46,910 nucleotides of DNA, taken from contig NZ_LRRH01000073.1 of the NCBI RefSeq assembly GCF_001646785.1, forward strand, positions 1 to 46,910, read 5' to 3'. This document shows positions 26,443 through 35,897 of this stretch, piece by piece. The notes beneath the pieces were generated by a model. That model did no database searches. It was given only the letters and a program-made list of their open reading frames with translations, and had not been told where the DNA came from. The DNA comes from Rhodococcus phenolicus. Its GTDB lineage: Bacteria; Actinomycetota; Actinomycetes; Mycobacteriales; Mycobacteriaceae. The position numbers were made by a program, and so were the translations under genes. Numbering within the stretch: position 1 is the first letter of the stretch; every line of letters starts with the position of its first letter.

Positions 26443-27717
26443 GTGAGCAAGGTCTCCACGTTCTCGGCCCCGAAGGGTGTCCCGGACTACGTTCCGCCGC
26501 AGTCCGCGGAGTTCGTGGCCGTGCGCGACGGGTTGACGCGTGCCGCGCGTCTGGCCGGTTACGGGCACATCGAGCTGCCGATCTTCGAGGACACCGGGTT
26601 GTTCGCGCGCGGCGTCGGCGAATCCACCGATGTCGTCACGAAGGAGATGTACACGTTCGCCGATCGTGGCGACCGGTCCGTCACGCTCCGCCCCGAAGGC
26701 ACCGCCGGTGTGATGCGCGCGGTCATCGAACACGGTCTCGACCGTGGCCAGCTGCCCGTCAAGCTCAGCTACTCGGGTCCGTTCTTCCGCTACGAGCGTC
26801 CTCAGGCCGGCCGGTACCGGCAGTTGCAGCAGGTCGGGGTGGAGGCGATCGGCATCGACGATCCGGCGCTCGACGCCGAGGTCATCGCGATCGCCGATGC
26901 CGGGTTCCGGGGTCTGGGACTCGACGGGTTCCGGCTCGAGATCACCTCGCTCGGCGACGACACCTGCCGCCCCCAGTATCGGGAGTTGCTGCAGCAGTTC
27001 CTGTTCGGGCTCCCGCTCGACGAGGAGACCCGTCGTCGCGCGGAGATCAACCCGTTGCGGGTGCTCGACGACAAGCGCCGCGAGGTCCGGGAGATGACCG
27101 CCGACGCGCCGCTGATGCTCGACCACCTGTCCGACAGCGCCAAGGCCCACTTCGACGAGGTGCTGAGCCACCTCGACGCGCTCGGGGTGCCGTACGTCGT
27201 CAACCCGCGCATGGTGCGCGGTCTCGACTACTACACCAAGACCACCTTCGAGTTCGTGCACGACGGGCTCGGCGCGCAGTCCGGTATCGGCGGCGGCGGC
27301 CGTTACGACGGCCTGATGGAGCAGCTCGGCGGGCAGCCGCTCTCGGGAATCGGGTTCGGTCTCGGTGTGGACCGCACGATTCTCGCGCTCGCCGCCGAAG
27401 GCAAGAGCGCGGCCACCCCGGCGCGCTGCGAGGTGTACGGCGTGCCGATGGGCGATGCCGCCAAGGCCGCGCTGGTTCCGCTCGCCCACCGGTTGCGCGG
27501 CGCGGGCATCCGCGTCGACCTGGCGTACGGCGGCCGTGGACTCAAGGGTGCGATGAAGGCCGCCGACAAGTCCGGCGCCGTGGTCGCACTGGTCCTCGGT
27601 GACCGGGAACTCGAGGCCGGCGAGATCGTCGTCAAGGATCTGCGCAACGGCGAGCAGCAGACCGTGCCGCTCACCGAGGCGGTCGTGCGCGTGGGTGAGG
27701 TCGTTGCCCGGGGCTGA
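26443..27717 (+). CDS. hisS: Histidine--tRNA ligase
   Basis: A 424-residue class II synthetase that charges tRNA-His. The N-terminal [10 protein letters not shown], motif 2 ([28 protein letters not shown]), the histidine-specific [14 protein letters not shown] and the motif 3 region GGGGRYDGL...[10 protein letters not shown] are all present. A C-terminal anticodon-binding domain follows from about 325. The start is GTG at 26443. The C-terminal codons overlap the candidate start of the next gene. Confidence 0.96.
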   Translation: MSKVSTFSAPKGVPDYVPPQSAEFVAVRDGLTRAARLAGYGHIELPIFEDTGLFARGVGESTDVVTKEMYTFADRGDRSVTLRPEGTAGVMRAVIEHGLDRGQLPVKLSYSGPFFRYERPQAGRYRQLQQVGVEAIGIDDPALDAEVIAIADAGFRGLGLDGFRLEITSLGDDTCRPQYRELLQQFLFGLPLDEETRRRAEINPLRVLDDKRREVREMTADAPLMLDHLSDSAKAHFDEVLSHLDALGVPYVVNPRMVRGLDYYTKTTFEFVHDGLGAQSGIGGGGRYDGLMEQLGGQPLSGIGFGLGVDRTILALAAEGKSAATPARCEVYGVPMGDAAKAALVPLAHRLRGAGIRVDLAYGGRGLKGAMKAADKSGAVVALVLGDRELEAGEIVVKDLRNGEQQTVPLTEAVVRVGEVVARG

Positions 27718-28348
27718 CGGGCCGGCGCCCGACCCCGTTTCGCTCGACCTGCTGCCGCCACACCTGCTGCTGCCGCGTGCCCGGCGGGTGGCTCTCGCAT
27801 CGGTGCTGGTCGGAATCGTGCTCGGCGTCGTGGCATGGCTGTTCGTGCCGATGTCGATCGCCGTCGCGCTCGGCCTGATCTTCGGGCTGCCGCCCGCCGT
27901 CGGCGCGTTCGTCGTGACACGCCGGCACCTCCGCCTGGGAGGTACGGTGCTGACCGCCTCGGGAGTGTTGCGTTCGCGCAGTGTGGAATTGCGGCACCTG
28001 GCCGGTGTCGAATTGCTCGTGCGGGTCGGGCGGGTGAGTCAGGTGATCCTGCGGGTCAACGACGGCGAGCACCGGCTCGTGTCGGTGCCGCTGGCGCTGT
28101 ACGCGGACGGGGGTGGACGCGAACTCGACGTGCTCGCGCTCCGTCGGCTCGCCGATGCCCTCGCCACCGCGGAACTCGCGCCGGCGGCGGCGGTGTCGTC
28201 TGTCCTCCTCGAACAGCTGCGGGCGGAGGCGCGCAGCGCGGCGCTCGAGGAGCGGCCGCTGTACCGGGCGATCGACCTCGCCCGCAGAGCGGGCCGGGTG
28301 CCGCAGACGACACTGACCGATCATGAGGTGGCAGCGCTCGTCGAGTGA
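27695..28348 (+). CDS. Uncharacterised two-helix membrane protein
   Basis: About 217 residues with two adjacent transmembrane helices near residues 28-68 ([21 protein letters not shown], then [20 protein letters not shown]), followed by a soluble, Leu/Arg-rich domain of about 145 residues with beta-like segments. I recognise no family. The layout resembles PH-like membrane proteins of actinobacteria, but that is only an impression. The start is uncertain: GTG 27695 or TTG 27704, both inside the end of hisS. It is probably cotranscribed with hisS and ends 15 bases from the convergent M20 gene. Confidence 0.7.
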   Translation: MRSLPGADGPAPDPVSLDLLPPHLLLPRARRVALASVLVGIVLGVVAWLFVPMSIAVALGLIFGLPPAVGAFVVTRRHLRLGGTVLTASGVLRSRSVELRHLAGVELLVRVGRVSQVILRVNDGEHRLVSVPLALYADGGGRELDVLALRRLADALATAELAPAAAVSSVLLEQLRAEARSAALEERPLYRAIDLARRAGRVPQTTLTDHEVAALVE

Positions 28349-28363
28349 GCGGGATCGGGCACG

Positions 28364-29494
28364 TCATCCCTGCCGGGCCAGTGCGACGAACGTGCGCATG
28401 CCGTGGACCAGTGCGCGCTCGTCGAGGGTGAACTCGGGGCGATGCAGATCGCAGCGCGGCCCGACCCCGTCCCACACGCCGAGCCGTGCCATCGCACCGG
28501 GGACCTCTTCGAGGTACCACGCGAAATCCTCACCGCCACTGGACTGCTGGGCCTCGGCCAGATTGTCCAGCCCGACCACCGTCTCGATCGCGGCGAGCAG
28601 GTCCGCGGCGCAGTCCGGGTCGTTGACCACCGGCGGTACGCCCTGCGCGAAGATCAGTTCGTGCCCGACGTCGTAGGGCGCCAGCAGTTCGCCCACGGTG
28701 CGCCGGACGAGAGGTTCGAGTTCCCTCCAGGTGGTGTGCGACGCGCTGCGCAGCGTGCCGACCAGCTCCCCGGACTCGGGGATCGCGTTGCCCACGTGGC
28801 CCGCCGAGATCCTGCCCCACGTGAGCACCGTCGCGCTGCGTGCGTCGATGCGCCGGTCGAGGACCGACGCCAGGCCGGTGACCAGCACCGCCGCGGCGTG
28901 GATCAGATCGCCGGTGAGGTAGGGACGTGCCGAATGCCCGCCGGTGGACGACAGGTGGACGGTCACGGTGGCGCTCGACGAGGTGATCGGCCCGGCCCGG
29001 GTGGCGAGCCTGCCCACCTCGAGTTGCGGAGCGCAGTGCAAGGCGAAGATCTTTGTCGCGCCGTCGAGCGCGCCGGCCGCGACGACATCCAGCGCGCCAC
29101 CCGGAGTCGTCTCCTCGGCCGGCTGAAAGATCAGACGGACCCGTTGGGGCGGAGGATTTTCGGCGAGCTCGGCGGCGGCCCCCATGAGCATCGCGGTGTG
29201 CCCATCGTGTCCGCAGGCGTGACACACCCCGTCCACCGTCGACGCGAAGGGCAGTCCCGTGGCCTCGGTCAGCGGCAGCGCGTCGAGGTCGGCCCGCAGG
29301 GCGAGGCAGTGCGGGGTCGGCGGGCCCACGTCGCACCACAACCCGGTGCCACGAGGCAATGTCACCGGATCCAGTCCGAGCGAGCGCAGATGGTCACGGA
29401 CCAGCGCGGTGGTGCGGTGCTCGGCGAACGCCAGTTCGGGGTGCGCGTGCAGGTCGCGCCGCCACGCGACCAGCTGGTCGAACGGGACGGTCAT
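28364..29494 (-). CDS. M20D-family amidohydrolase/peptidase
   Basis: A 376-residue metallohydrolase of the N-acyl-amino-acid/hippurate hydrolase type. Metal ligands fall in CHACGHDGH (Cys94, His96, His99) and the catalytic pair in QPAEE (Glu127-Glu128); RADLDALP and the dimerisation domain GGHSARP also fit. Such enzymes remove an N-acyl or amide group from small molecules. The ATG overlaps the S9 peptidase stop (ATGA). As last gene of the operon at 35830-28364, it may hydrolyse the amidated product or an intermediate. The substrate is unknown. Confidence 0.88.
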   Translation of the reverse strand: MTVPFDQLVAWRRDLHAHPELAFAEHRTTALVRDHLRSLGLDPVTLPRGTGLWCDVGPPTPHCLALRADLDALPLTEATGLPFASTVDGVCHACGHDGHTAMLMGAAAELAENPPPQRVRLIFQPAEETTPGGALDVVAAGALDGATKIFALHCAPQLEVGRLATRAGPITSSSATVTVHLSSTGGHSARPYLTGDLIHAAAVLVTGLASVLDRRIDARSATVLTWGRISAGHVGNAIPESGELVGTLRSASHTTWRELEPLVRRTVGELLAPYDVGHELIFAQGVPPVVNDPDCAADLLAAIETVVGLDNLAEAQQSSGGEDFAWYLEEVPGAMARLGVWDGVGPRCDLHRPEFTLDERALVHGMRTFVALARQG

Positions 29495-31359
29495 CGCGCG
29501 GCCTCCGTCTCTCGGGTCGCGCCCAGATGCGTGGTGAGCCAGGTGGCCATCGCAGTGGCGAGCGCGCGGCGGTTCTCCTGTTTCACGATCTCATGGCCTT
29601 CGTCGTCGAACAGCAGGAATTCGGCGACGCCGCCCCGGGCACGGACGGCCGCAACCACCTGCTCGGACTCGCCGACCGGCACGTTCGTGTCGTGCGCGCC
29701 GTGGACGACGAGCAGTGGTGCCTTCAACTCGGCGATCCGGTGGATGGGGGACAGTTCCTGCAGCAGTTCCCGGTCGTGCACCGGATGTCCGTACTTGGGG
29801 TAGGCGGCCGCCGCGATCCACGGTTCGGTGTTGGCGTAGAAGCTCTCCAGATCGCTCATCCCGCAGATCGCGATGCCCGCGGCGAACAGCGGGGCATGGA
29901 ACGTCAGCGATGCCAGCGTGAGATAACCGCCGTAGGAGCGTCCGGCGCACGCGATCCGTGCCGGATCGGCGACACCGCGCTCGACGAGGAACTGCACGCA
30001 GTCCGCGACGTCGTCGATGCCGGCGAAGCGACCGTACCGGTCGTCGGCGTGCATGAAAGTGCGTCCGAACCCACCGGAACCCCGGACGTTCGGGGCGAAC
30101 ACGGTGATGCCGGCCTCCACCAGGGCGGGGAAGTAGTCGCTGTAACCCGGTCGTTCCTGGGCTTCGGGGCCGCCGTGGAAGTACAGCATCACCGGACCCG
30201 GTTCGGTCCGGGCCCGGTAACACCAACCGGACAACGGCATTCCGTCCCGCGCTTCGAATTCGAGCAGCTCCGGCTCGTCCGCCGGATCGACCCGGGTGCG
30301 GGCGTGCTCGACCGGAACCCAGTCTCCGGAACGAGGATTGACCAGTTCGACGGACGGCGGCATGCCCGGTCCCTGCACCGTGACGGCGAGCAGTGCGCCG
30401 GTCGCACTCAGCGACAACTCCGACGCGACGAGACCGGGCAGCAGGATCGGCGGTGCGAGCGAGCCGTCCGTCAGAGTGAGAATCTGTAACTCACTGACCC
30501 CCTTGATGTTCCACAGCAGCGCCACGGTGGTGTGATCTTCGCTCACCGCGAACTCGTCGAGGTCCGCATCCGGGCGCTCCGCGAGCACCCGGTACGACAC
30601 CCCTTCCTCGGACACCGCGACACCGAGCAACCGCGCGAACTCGCAATCGTGATCGCTGCGCACCAGTGCCCGCACGTACCGGCCCGGCTCGCCCTCGCTG
30701 GAGGCCCACGGGGACGTGTGCCGATCGAGCATGCCGAGCAGGCGATGGTCGTCGAGGATGACCCCGGCATCGGTCGTCGATCCGAAATCGGCGGGCAGCA
30801 GGGGTGTCCGGCTTCCGTCCGCACGGAGCAGCAACAGCTCCCGGTGTCCACGCGGCCCGACTCGCAGCAACGCCGAACCGCCCCAGGAATCGACCAGGTG
30901 GCCGCCGACCCGCCGGTCGAGCACGACCGACTCGAGCGTCTGCGGGTCGATCAGCCGGGATTCGGCGACACCCTGATCGTCCGTGGCGGTCACCGCGACG
31001 AGGGGACCGTCCCAGCACACCAGTTCCGTCGACGAGTCGCCCTCCGTGTCCAGTTGCCGGGCGCTGCGGTCGTCCGGATCCGTCCGCACCACCCACACCC
31101 GGGTGCGCGTGCCTGCGTCGGGAGCGACCTGGCAGGCGAGCCACCGGCCGTCCTCGGAATGCAGGATCCGCGTGACCGGTCCGGCGACGGGCAGAGCCAC
31201 GCGACGGGAGGGACCGGCCGACCGGCCCGTCAGGAACCGCTGCACCGCCCACGGATAGCCGCCGTCGTCGACGAGGTGCGCGAACCCCGTCGCGTCGGGC
31301 GACATCGACGCCCCCGACGTGAATCGCACGTGTGCCGGATTCCCGGGCGCCGCATCCAT
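29491..31359 (-). CDS. S9-family serine peptidase (prolyl oligopeptidase-like)
   Basis: A 622-residue cytoplasmic-type peptidase with no signal peptide. A beta-propeller-like N-terminal domain (about 1-380) covers an alpha/beta-hydrolase domain. The catalytic triad is Ser475 (GRSYGG), Asp557 (HGAHDTNVP) and His589 (DEGHEI). S9 enzymes cleave short peptides, often dipeptides. AGGAG lies nine bases before ATG 31359, inside the end of the upstream amidotransferase gene; only six bases separate the two. The context suggests turnover of the small peptide made by the operon. Confidence 0.9.
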   Translation of the reverse strand: MDAAPGNPAHVRFTSGASMSPDATGFAHLVDDGGYPWAVQRFLTGRSAGPSRRVALPVAGPVTRILHSEDGRWLACQVAPDAGTRTRVWVVRTDPDDRSARQLDTEGDSSTELVCWDGPLVAVTATDDQGVAESRLIDPQTLESVVLDRRVGGHLVDSWGGSALLRVGPRGHRELLLLRADGSRTPLLPADFGSTTDAGVILDDHRLLGMLDRHTSPWASSEGEPGRYVRALVRSDHDCEFARLLGVAVSEEGVSYRVLAERPDADLDEFAVSEDHTTVALLWNIKGVSELQILTLTDGSLAPPILLPGLVASELSLSATGALLAVTVQGPGMPPSVELVNPRSGDWVPVEHARTRVDPADEPELLEFEARDGMPLSGWCYRARTEPGPVMLYFHGGPEAQERPGYSDYFPALVEAGITVFAPNVRGSGGFGRTFMHADDRYGRFAGIDDVADCVQFLVERGVADPARIACAGRSYGGYLTLASLTFHAPLFAAGIAICGMSDLESFYANTEPWIAAAAYPKYGHPVHDRELLQELSPIHRIAELKAPLLVVHGAHDTNVPVGESEQVVAAVRARGGVAEFLLFDDEGHEIVKQENRRALATAMATWLTTHLGATRETEAAR

Positions 31360-31365
31360 TCCGGA

Positions 31366-33192
31366 TCACTCCTTTCGCTCCCGCGCGGCCCGCGCGGTGG
31401 TCGTTCCGGTCTGCTCCTCCATTGCCTGCAACCACAATTCGAGCAGCGCGACCTGCCAGAGCGCGTTCGCGCCGAGCGTGGTGCGGGTGTCGTTGGGCGC
31501 GGCCAGCAGGGCCTCGACCGCCTGTGGCCGGTACAGAGCGCGTTCGCGCGCGGCTCGACTGTGCAGTGCGTCGCGTACCAGCGTGAGCAGTTCCCCGTCG
31601 AGGTTCCGGATTCCCGGGACGGGGAAGTAGCCCTTCGTGCGGTCGACGACACGCGCCGGCAGCAGCCCGCGGCTCGCGTCCTTGAGCACGCCCTTGCCGC
31701 CCGATGCCAGTTTCAGTTCCGGTGGGCAGGTCGCGGCGAGTTCGACGAATTCGTGGTCGAGGAACGGTACGCGTGCCTCGAGACCCCACGCCATCGTCAT
31801 CGTGTCGACCCGTTTGACGGGGTCCTCGACCAGCATGACCGTCGTGTCGAGTCGCAACGCCGCGTCGACCGACGTGCGGGCACCGGGTTCGGCGTGCCGC
31901 GCGATCAGGAAATCGTCGCTCGGGTCCCCGTCGAGCCGGTGCTCAGGGCACAACAACGCGTCGATCTCGTCGTGCGAACGGTCGACGAAGACCCGGGAGT
32001 ACGCCTCGGCGGATCGGGCGCGGGGAACGCCGAGCATCGGCGGATACCAGTCGTATCCGGCCAGGATCTCGTCGGCGCCCTGACCGGATTGGACCACCTT
32101 CACCGATCGGCGCACCTCCTCCGACAGGAGGTAGAACGCGACACAGTCGTGACTGACCATCGGCTCGCTCATCGCCGCGATGGTCGCAGGCACCGCAGGC
32201 AGCAGGCGCGAGGAATCGATGTGGATCTTGTGGTGCGCGGTGCCGAACGTCTCGGCGACCAGATCCGAGTACTCGTATTCGTCCCCGGATTCTCCTGCCG
32301 CCGAATCGAATCCGATGCTGAAGGTCGCGAGACCGTGCTGCCTCTGCTCGGCGAGCAGTGCGACCACCAGACTCGAGTCGATGCCCCCGGACAGCAGTAC
32401 CCCGACCGGCACGTCGGCGACCATCCGGCGGGACACCGCCGTGCGCAGGGCGTCGAGCAGCGCTTGCTGCCAGTCGAATCCGGTCCATGCAGCGCGATCC
32501 GGATCCGGGCCGAACACCGGCTGCCAGTAACGGGTGTCGGTGCTGCGGCCGTCGGGCCGGACGACGCGCACGGTCGCCGCCGGCAGTTTGCGCACGCCCC
32601 GGAAGATGGTGCGGGGGGCCGGAACCACCGAATGAAAGCTCAGATAGTGGTGCAGCGCCACCCGATCGAGGTCCGTGTCCACGTCCCCGGCGCGCAGCAG
32701 CGCCGGAAGCGTCGACGCGAACCGGAGCCGGCCGGGTGATTCGGCCAGATACAGCGGTTTGATCCCGAGCCGGTCGCGGGCCAGGGTGACCACCCCGGTG
32801 TCGGTGTCGGCGATCGCGAACGCGAACATCCCGGCGAAACGGCGCACGCAGTCCGCGCCCCATCGGTGGAATGCCTTGAGCACCACCTCGCTGTCCGCGG
32901 TCGAGAAGAACCGGTAGCCGGCCGCTTCGAGCCGGTCTCGCAGCTGCCGGTAGTTGTAGATGCACCCGTTGAACACGAGCGCCAGTCCGAGGTCGCTGTC
33001 GATCATCGGCTGGCGACCCCGCGGTGACAGGTCGATGATGCTCAGCCTGCGGTGCCCCAGAGCGATCGATTCCTGCGCGTACATTCCCCCGGAGTCGGGG
33101 CCGCGGGGTGCCATCGCCTCGGTCATCCGGGACACGGCATCGGTATCGGCCGCGGTGCCGTCGAACCGGATCTCGCCGCACACACCGCACAC
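31366..33192 (-). CDS. AsnB-type amidotransferase resembling N-acetylglutaminylglutamine amidotransferase
   Basis: A 608-residue two-domain enzyme. The N-terminal glutaminase starts with the nucleophile Cys2 (VCGVCGEIRFDG) and has RGPDSGG and FNGCIYN. The C-terminal synthetase has the PPi loop LLSGGIDSS near 265-272. The glutaminase segment reads NGCIYN rather than the NGEIYN of housekeeping asparagine synthetases. Together with SFHSVVPAPRTIFRGVRKLP and VSHDCVAFYLLSEEV, this is what I recall of the amidotransferase of the NAGGN osmolyte pathway. It would amidate a carboxylate of a small peptide using ATP and glutamine. The start is GTG at 33192 with AGGAG six bases upstream. Confidence 0.85.
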   Translation of the reverse strand: MCGVCGEIRFDGTAADTDAVSRMTEAMAPRGPDSGGMYAQESIALGHRRLSIIDLSPRGRQPMIDSDLGLALVFNGCIYNYRQLRDRLEAAGYRFFSTADSEVVLKAFHRWGADCVRRFAGMFAFAIADTDTGVVTLARDRLGIKPLYLAESPGRLRFASTLPALLRAGDVDTDLDRVALHHYLSFHSVVPAPRTIFRGVRKLPAATVRVVRPDGRSTDTRYWQPVFGPDPDRAAWTGFDWQQALLDALRTAVSRRMVADVPVGVLLSGGIDSSLVVALLAEQRQHGLATFSIGFDSAAGESGDEYEYSDLVAETFGTAHHKIHIDSSRLLPAVPATIAAMSEPMVSHDCVAFYLLSEEVRRSVKVVQSGQGADEILAGYDWYPPMLGVPRARSAEAYSRVFVDRSHDEIDALLCPEHRLDGDPSDDFLIARHAEPGARTSVDAALRLDTTVMLVEDPVKRVDTMTMAWGLEARVPFLDHEFVELAATCPPELKLASGGKGVLKDASRGLLPARVVDRTKGYFPVPGIRNLDGELLTLVRDALHSRAARERALYRPQAVEALLAAPNDTRTTLGANALWQVALLELWLQAMEEQTGTTTARAARERKE

Positions 33193-33214
33193 GGAACGCT
33201 CCTTTCGGTTGCCT

Positions 33215-35830
33215 CTATCGGGGCCCTGCCGCCCGGGAGGACCGCAGAATCCAGGTGTCCTTGCCGCCCCCGCCCTGCGACGAATTGACCACCAGGCTCC
33301 CGGCGGGCGCCACGCGCGTCAGCGCCGCGGGCGCGACGTGCGCGGTGACCGCGTCGCCGTCCGCGCGCACGTGCACGAACACCCGCAGGTCGACGTGGTG
33401 CGGGTACAGCCCGGTGGAGTCGAACGTCGGGTGCGTCGACAACGGCAGCACCTCCTGGGCGACGAACCGCTCCGGGTGACCCACCAGCTCGATTCGGCGA
33501 CGGTCCAGTTCGGCCGGGGTCGCTTCCGGGCCGATCGTGATCCCGCCGCCCCCGAATCCGTCGATGGGTTTGACCACGAGCTCGGAGAGCCGGTCCAGTA
33601 CCTCGTCGCGCTGCTGCCGTTCGGCGCACAGCAGCGTGGGGACCTGTTCGAGCAACGGCCGCTCCCCGAGGTAGTACTCGATCAGCTTCGGCACGTAGGA
33701 GTACACGGCCTTGTCGTCGGCGACCCCGTTGCCGAGCGCGTTGACCACGGTCACGGACCCGGCACGCAGCGCGCCGAGCAGACCGGGCCGCAGCGGTTGC
33801 CCGTCGTGGCCGGTGGAGGAGAGCAACATGTCCTCGTCGACGCGGGCGTAGAGCACGTCGACCCGAGACACCGTCGGCCCGCGGTGGGCGAACACGATGT
33901 CGTCACGCACCGACAGGTCCTGGGTCTGTACCAGCGGCAGGCCCGTGCGTTCGGCGAGCATCGTGTGCTCGAACCAGGCGGAGTCCTCCGGACCCGCGCT
34001 GAGCACCACGGCCGCGACCTCCCCGCCTCGCGCCGCGGGCGGCGCCGCCGCCCGGAGCGTCCGCACGATCATGTCCGAGGTGTCCTCGACGTCGAGGACC
34101 TCGGTGTCGACGAGGAGCTTCCCGAGGAACATGCGGGTCATCGCGCGGTGTGCCCACGCATAGCCGACGCCCGACGGCACGCGCAGATTGTCCTCGAGCA
34201 CCACGAACCGTCCGGGACCGGTCGTCACCAGGTCGATACCGCAGATGTGTGCGCGCACCCGGTGCAGATGGGCCGCGGCGCCGCTGCGCCGGAACCCCGG
34301 CGCGCGGTCGAGGACCTCCGCGGGCAGCACACCGTCCCGCACCACTGCGGCGTCGCCGTACACGTCCACGAGGAACGCGTTGAGCGCCAGGGCCCGCTGC
34401 TCGAGTCCCGGGACGAGGCGTTCCCAGTGCTCGGCCGGGATGATGCGCGGCACCACGTCCATCGGGAAGACCCGCGCTCGGGACTCACCGGTGACCCGGA
34501 ACATCACCCCGTCCAGGCCCAGCTCGCGGTCGATGTCGTCCTGGGCGGTGCGCAGTGCGTCGACGCCGAGGTCGGCGAGGGTCGCCAGCACGTGTGCATA
34601 CGCCGGTCGTGGCCGGCCGTGGGCGTCGACGGCCTCGTCGTATCCGTCGTTCGTTTCCTCCACCCGCAACGGCGCGTAGCCGTGCAGCAGTGTCCCGTGG
34701 GGGTCGGCGACCTCCGGGACCGGCTGGACCTGTCCCGCCGTCTCGGCGAGCAGCAGGTCCACCACATCGGTGAGCCTGCCGCGCCGTCGCAGCACCCGCC
34801 GCTGCCGCGCGGCGGAGCTGCCGACGCGGGCGGCCGCCGCGGCCAGTTCGGACACGGTTTCCCAGTCGCCCATCTGCTCGAGTTCGGGGCGCAGCATCGA
34901 ACTGAGCCGGTCGATCATCTCCACGGCCGGCCGCGGTACCGCGGCTTCGACGTCGACGAGATCGCCCTCGAGTCCCGACCGCGCGGCCCGCCACATCGCC
35001 GCGCGGATCAGGGTGGGGTTCGCCCGCACGGGGGGAGTGCCCGCACGCAGTCCCGCGCACTCGTGCTCGACGAGGGCCCGGAACAGACCCGCGATCAAGG
35101 TGATCGTGTCGACCGACGGGCAGCTGTCGCACACCCGGAGCTCGAGGGTCGGCTGGTGTGCGGAGGGGCGGATGTCGAAGTACACCATGCCCGGGTCGGT
35201 GATCACCCCGCTCGACACCAGGTCCGCGATCAGCCGGTCGTACTCGGCGGCCGACGACACCGGGGCGGCAGGACCGGTGCTCGGCCACCTGATCCACACC
35301 AGGCTGCGCACGCTCGCATAACCCGTGTCGGTACCGTCCGCCCAGAACGGCGAACTCGCACTCAGCGCCAGGAACACCGGTAGGTACGGTGCAATGCGGT
35401 TCGCGACCTGGACCGCTTCGTCCCGATCGGGAACGTCGACGTGCACCTGGGTACCGCAGATCAGCTGTTCGCGCGCGAGCAACTGATAGTCGGCGAGCAT
35501 CCGGCGATAGCGTGGTGTCTCGCTGACCTGCAGTTCCGCCGGGACGGCGAGCGGCACGGCACCGGCCGCGGCGACCCCCAGTCCCAGTTCCGCGGCCGCC
35601 GCGACGAGCTGCGCGCGACGATCCACCAGATCAGCGCGCAGCTTCGACAGGTCCGGATGGACGTCGCTGTTCACCTCGACGACGCAGCGTTGCAGTTCGT
35701 CGACGTAGGTGTCGTGCGGCAGCCGGGCGAGAAGTTCGGGTGCTCGCGGGACGAGACGGCGCGTTCCGACGTCGATGAGCTGGAATTCCTCTTCGACACC
35801 CAGATGTCGAATCTCATCGGCGGGACGCAT
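33215..35830 (-). CDS. Carboxylate-amine ligase (GCS2) fused to circularly permuted ATP-grasp domain
   Basis: An 871-residue fusion. Residues 1-370 form a GCS2/YbdK-type ligase (GVEEEFQLID, CGTQVHVDVPD, LELRVCDSCPSVDT), the fold of gamma-glutamyl ligases such as EgtA. Residues about 400-870 form a circularly permuted type 2 ATP-grasp protein (YDEAVDAHGRPRPAY, VFPMDVVPRIIP, VLEDNLRVPSGVGYAW, LVVKPIDGFGGGG). Both halves would use ATP to join carboxylates to amines, so the protein could build a di- or tripeptide. The ATG at 35830 fits the GCS2 N-terminus although its ribosome site is weak. The product is unknown. Confidence 0.85.
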   Translation of the reverse strand: MRPADEIRHLGVEEEFQLIDVGTRRLVPRAPELLARLPHDTYVDELQRCVVEVNSDVHPDLSKLRADLVDRRAQLVAAAAELGLGVAAAGAVPLAVPAELQVSETPRYRRMLADYQLLAREQLICGTQVHVDVPDRDEAVQVANRIAPYLPVFLALSASSPFWADGTDTGYASVRSLVWIRWPSTGPAAPVSSAAEYDRLIADLVSSGVITDPGMVYFDIRPSAHQPTLELRVCDSCPSVDTITLIAGLFRALVEHECAGLRAGTPPVRANPTLIRAAMWRAARSGLEGDLVDVEAAVPRPAVEMIDRLSSMLRPELEQMGDWETVSELAAAAARVGSSAARQRRVLRRRGRLTDVVDLLLAETAGQVQPVPEVADPHGTLLHGYAPLRVEETNDGYDEAVDAHGRPRPAYAHVLATLADLGVDALRTAQDDIDRELGLDGVMFRVTGESRARVFPMDVVPRIIPAEHWERLVPGLEQRALALNAFLVDVYGDAAVVRDGVLPAEVLDRAPGFRRSGAAAHLHRVRAHICGIDLVTTGPGRFVVLEDNLRVPSGVGYAWAHRAMTRMFLGKLLVDTEVLDVEDTSDMIVRTLRAAAPPAARGGEVAAVVLSAGPEDSAWFEHTMLAERTGLPLVQTQDLSVRDDIVFAHRGPTVSRVDVLYARVDEDMLLSSTGHDGQPLRPGLLGALRAGSVTVVNALGNGVADDKAVYSYVPKLIEYYLGERPLLEQVPTLLCAERQQRDEVLDRLSELVVKPIDGFGGGGITIGPEATPAELDRRRIELVGHPERFVAQEVLPLSTHPTFDSTGLYPHHVDLRVFVHVRADGDAVTAHVAPAALTRVAPAGSLVVNSSQGGGGKDTWILRSSRAAGPR

Positions 35831-35897
35831 CTTCGAGAGGTACCCGCTCGGGTCACGGGGTAATCCGTCCCCGCGGACGGAGGCCTGGCGCCCGCGG

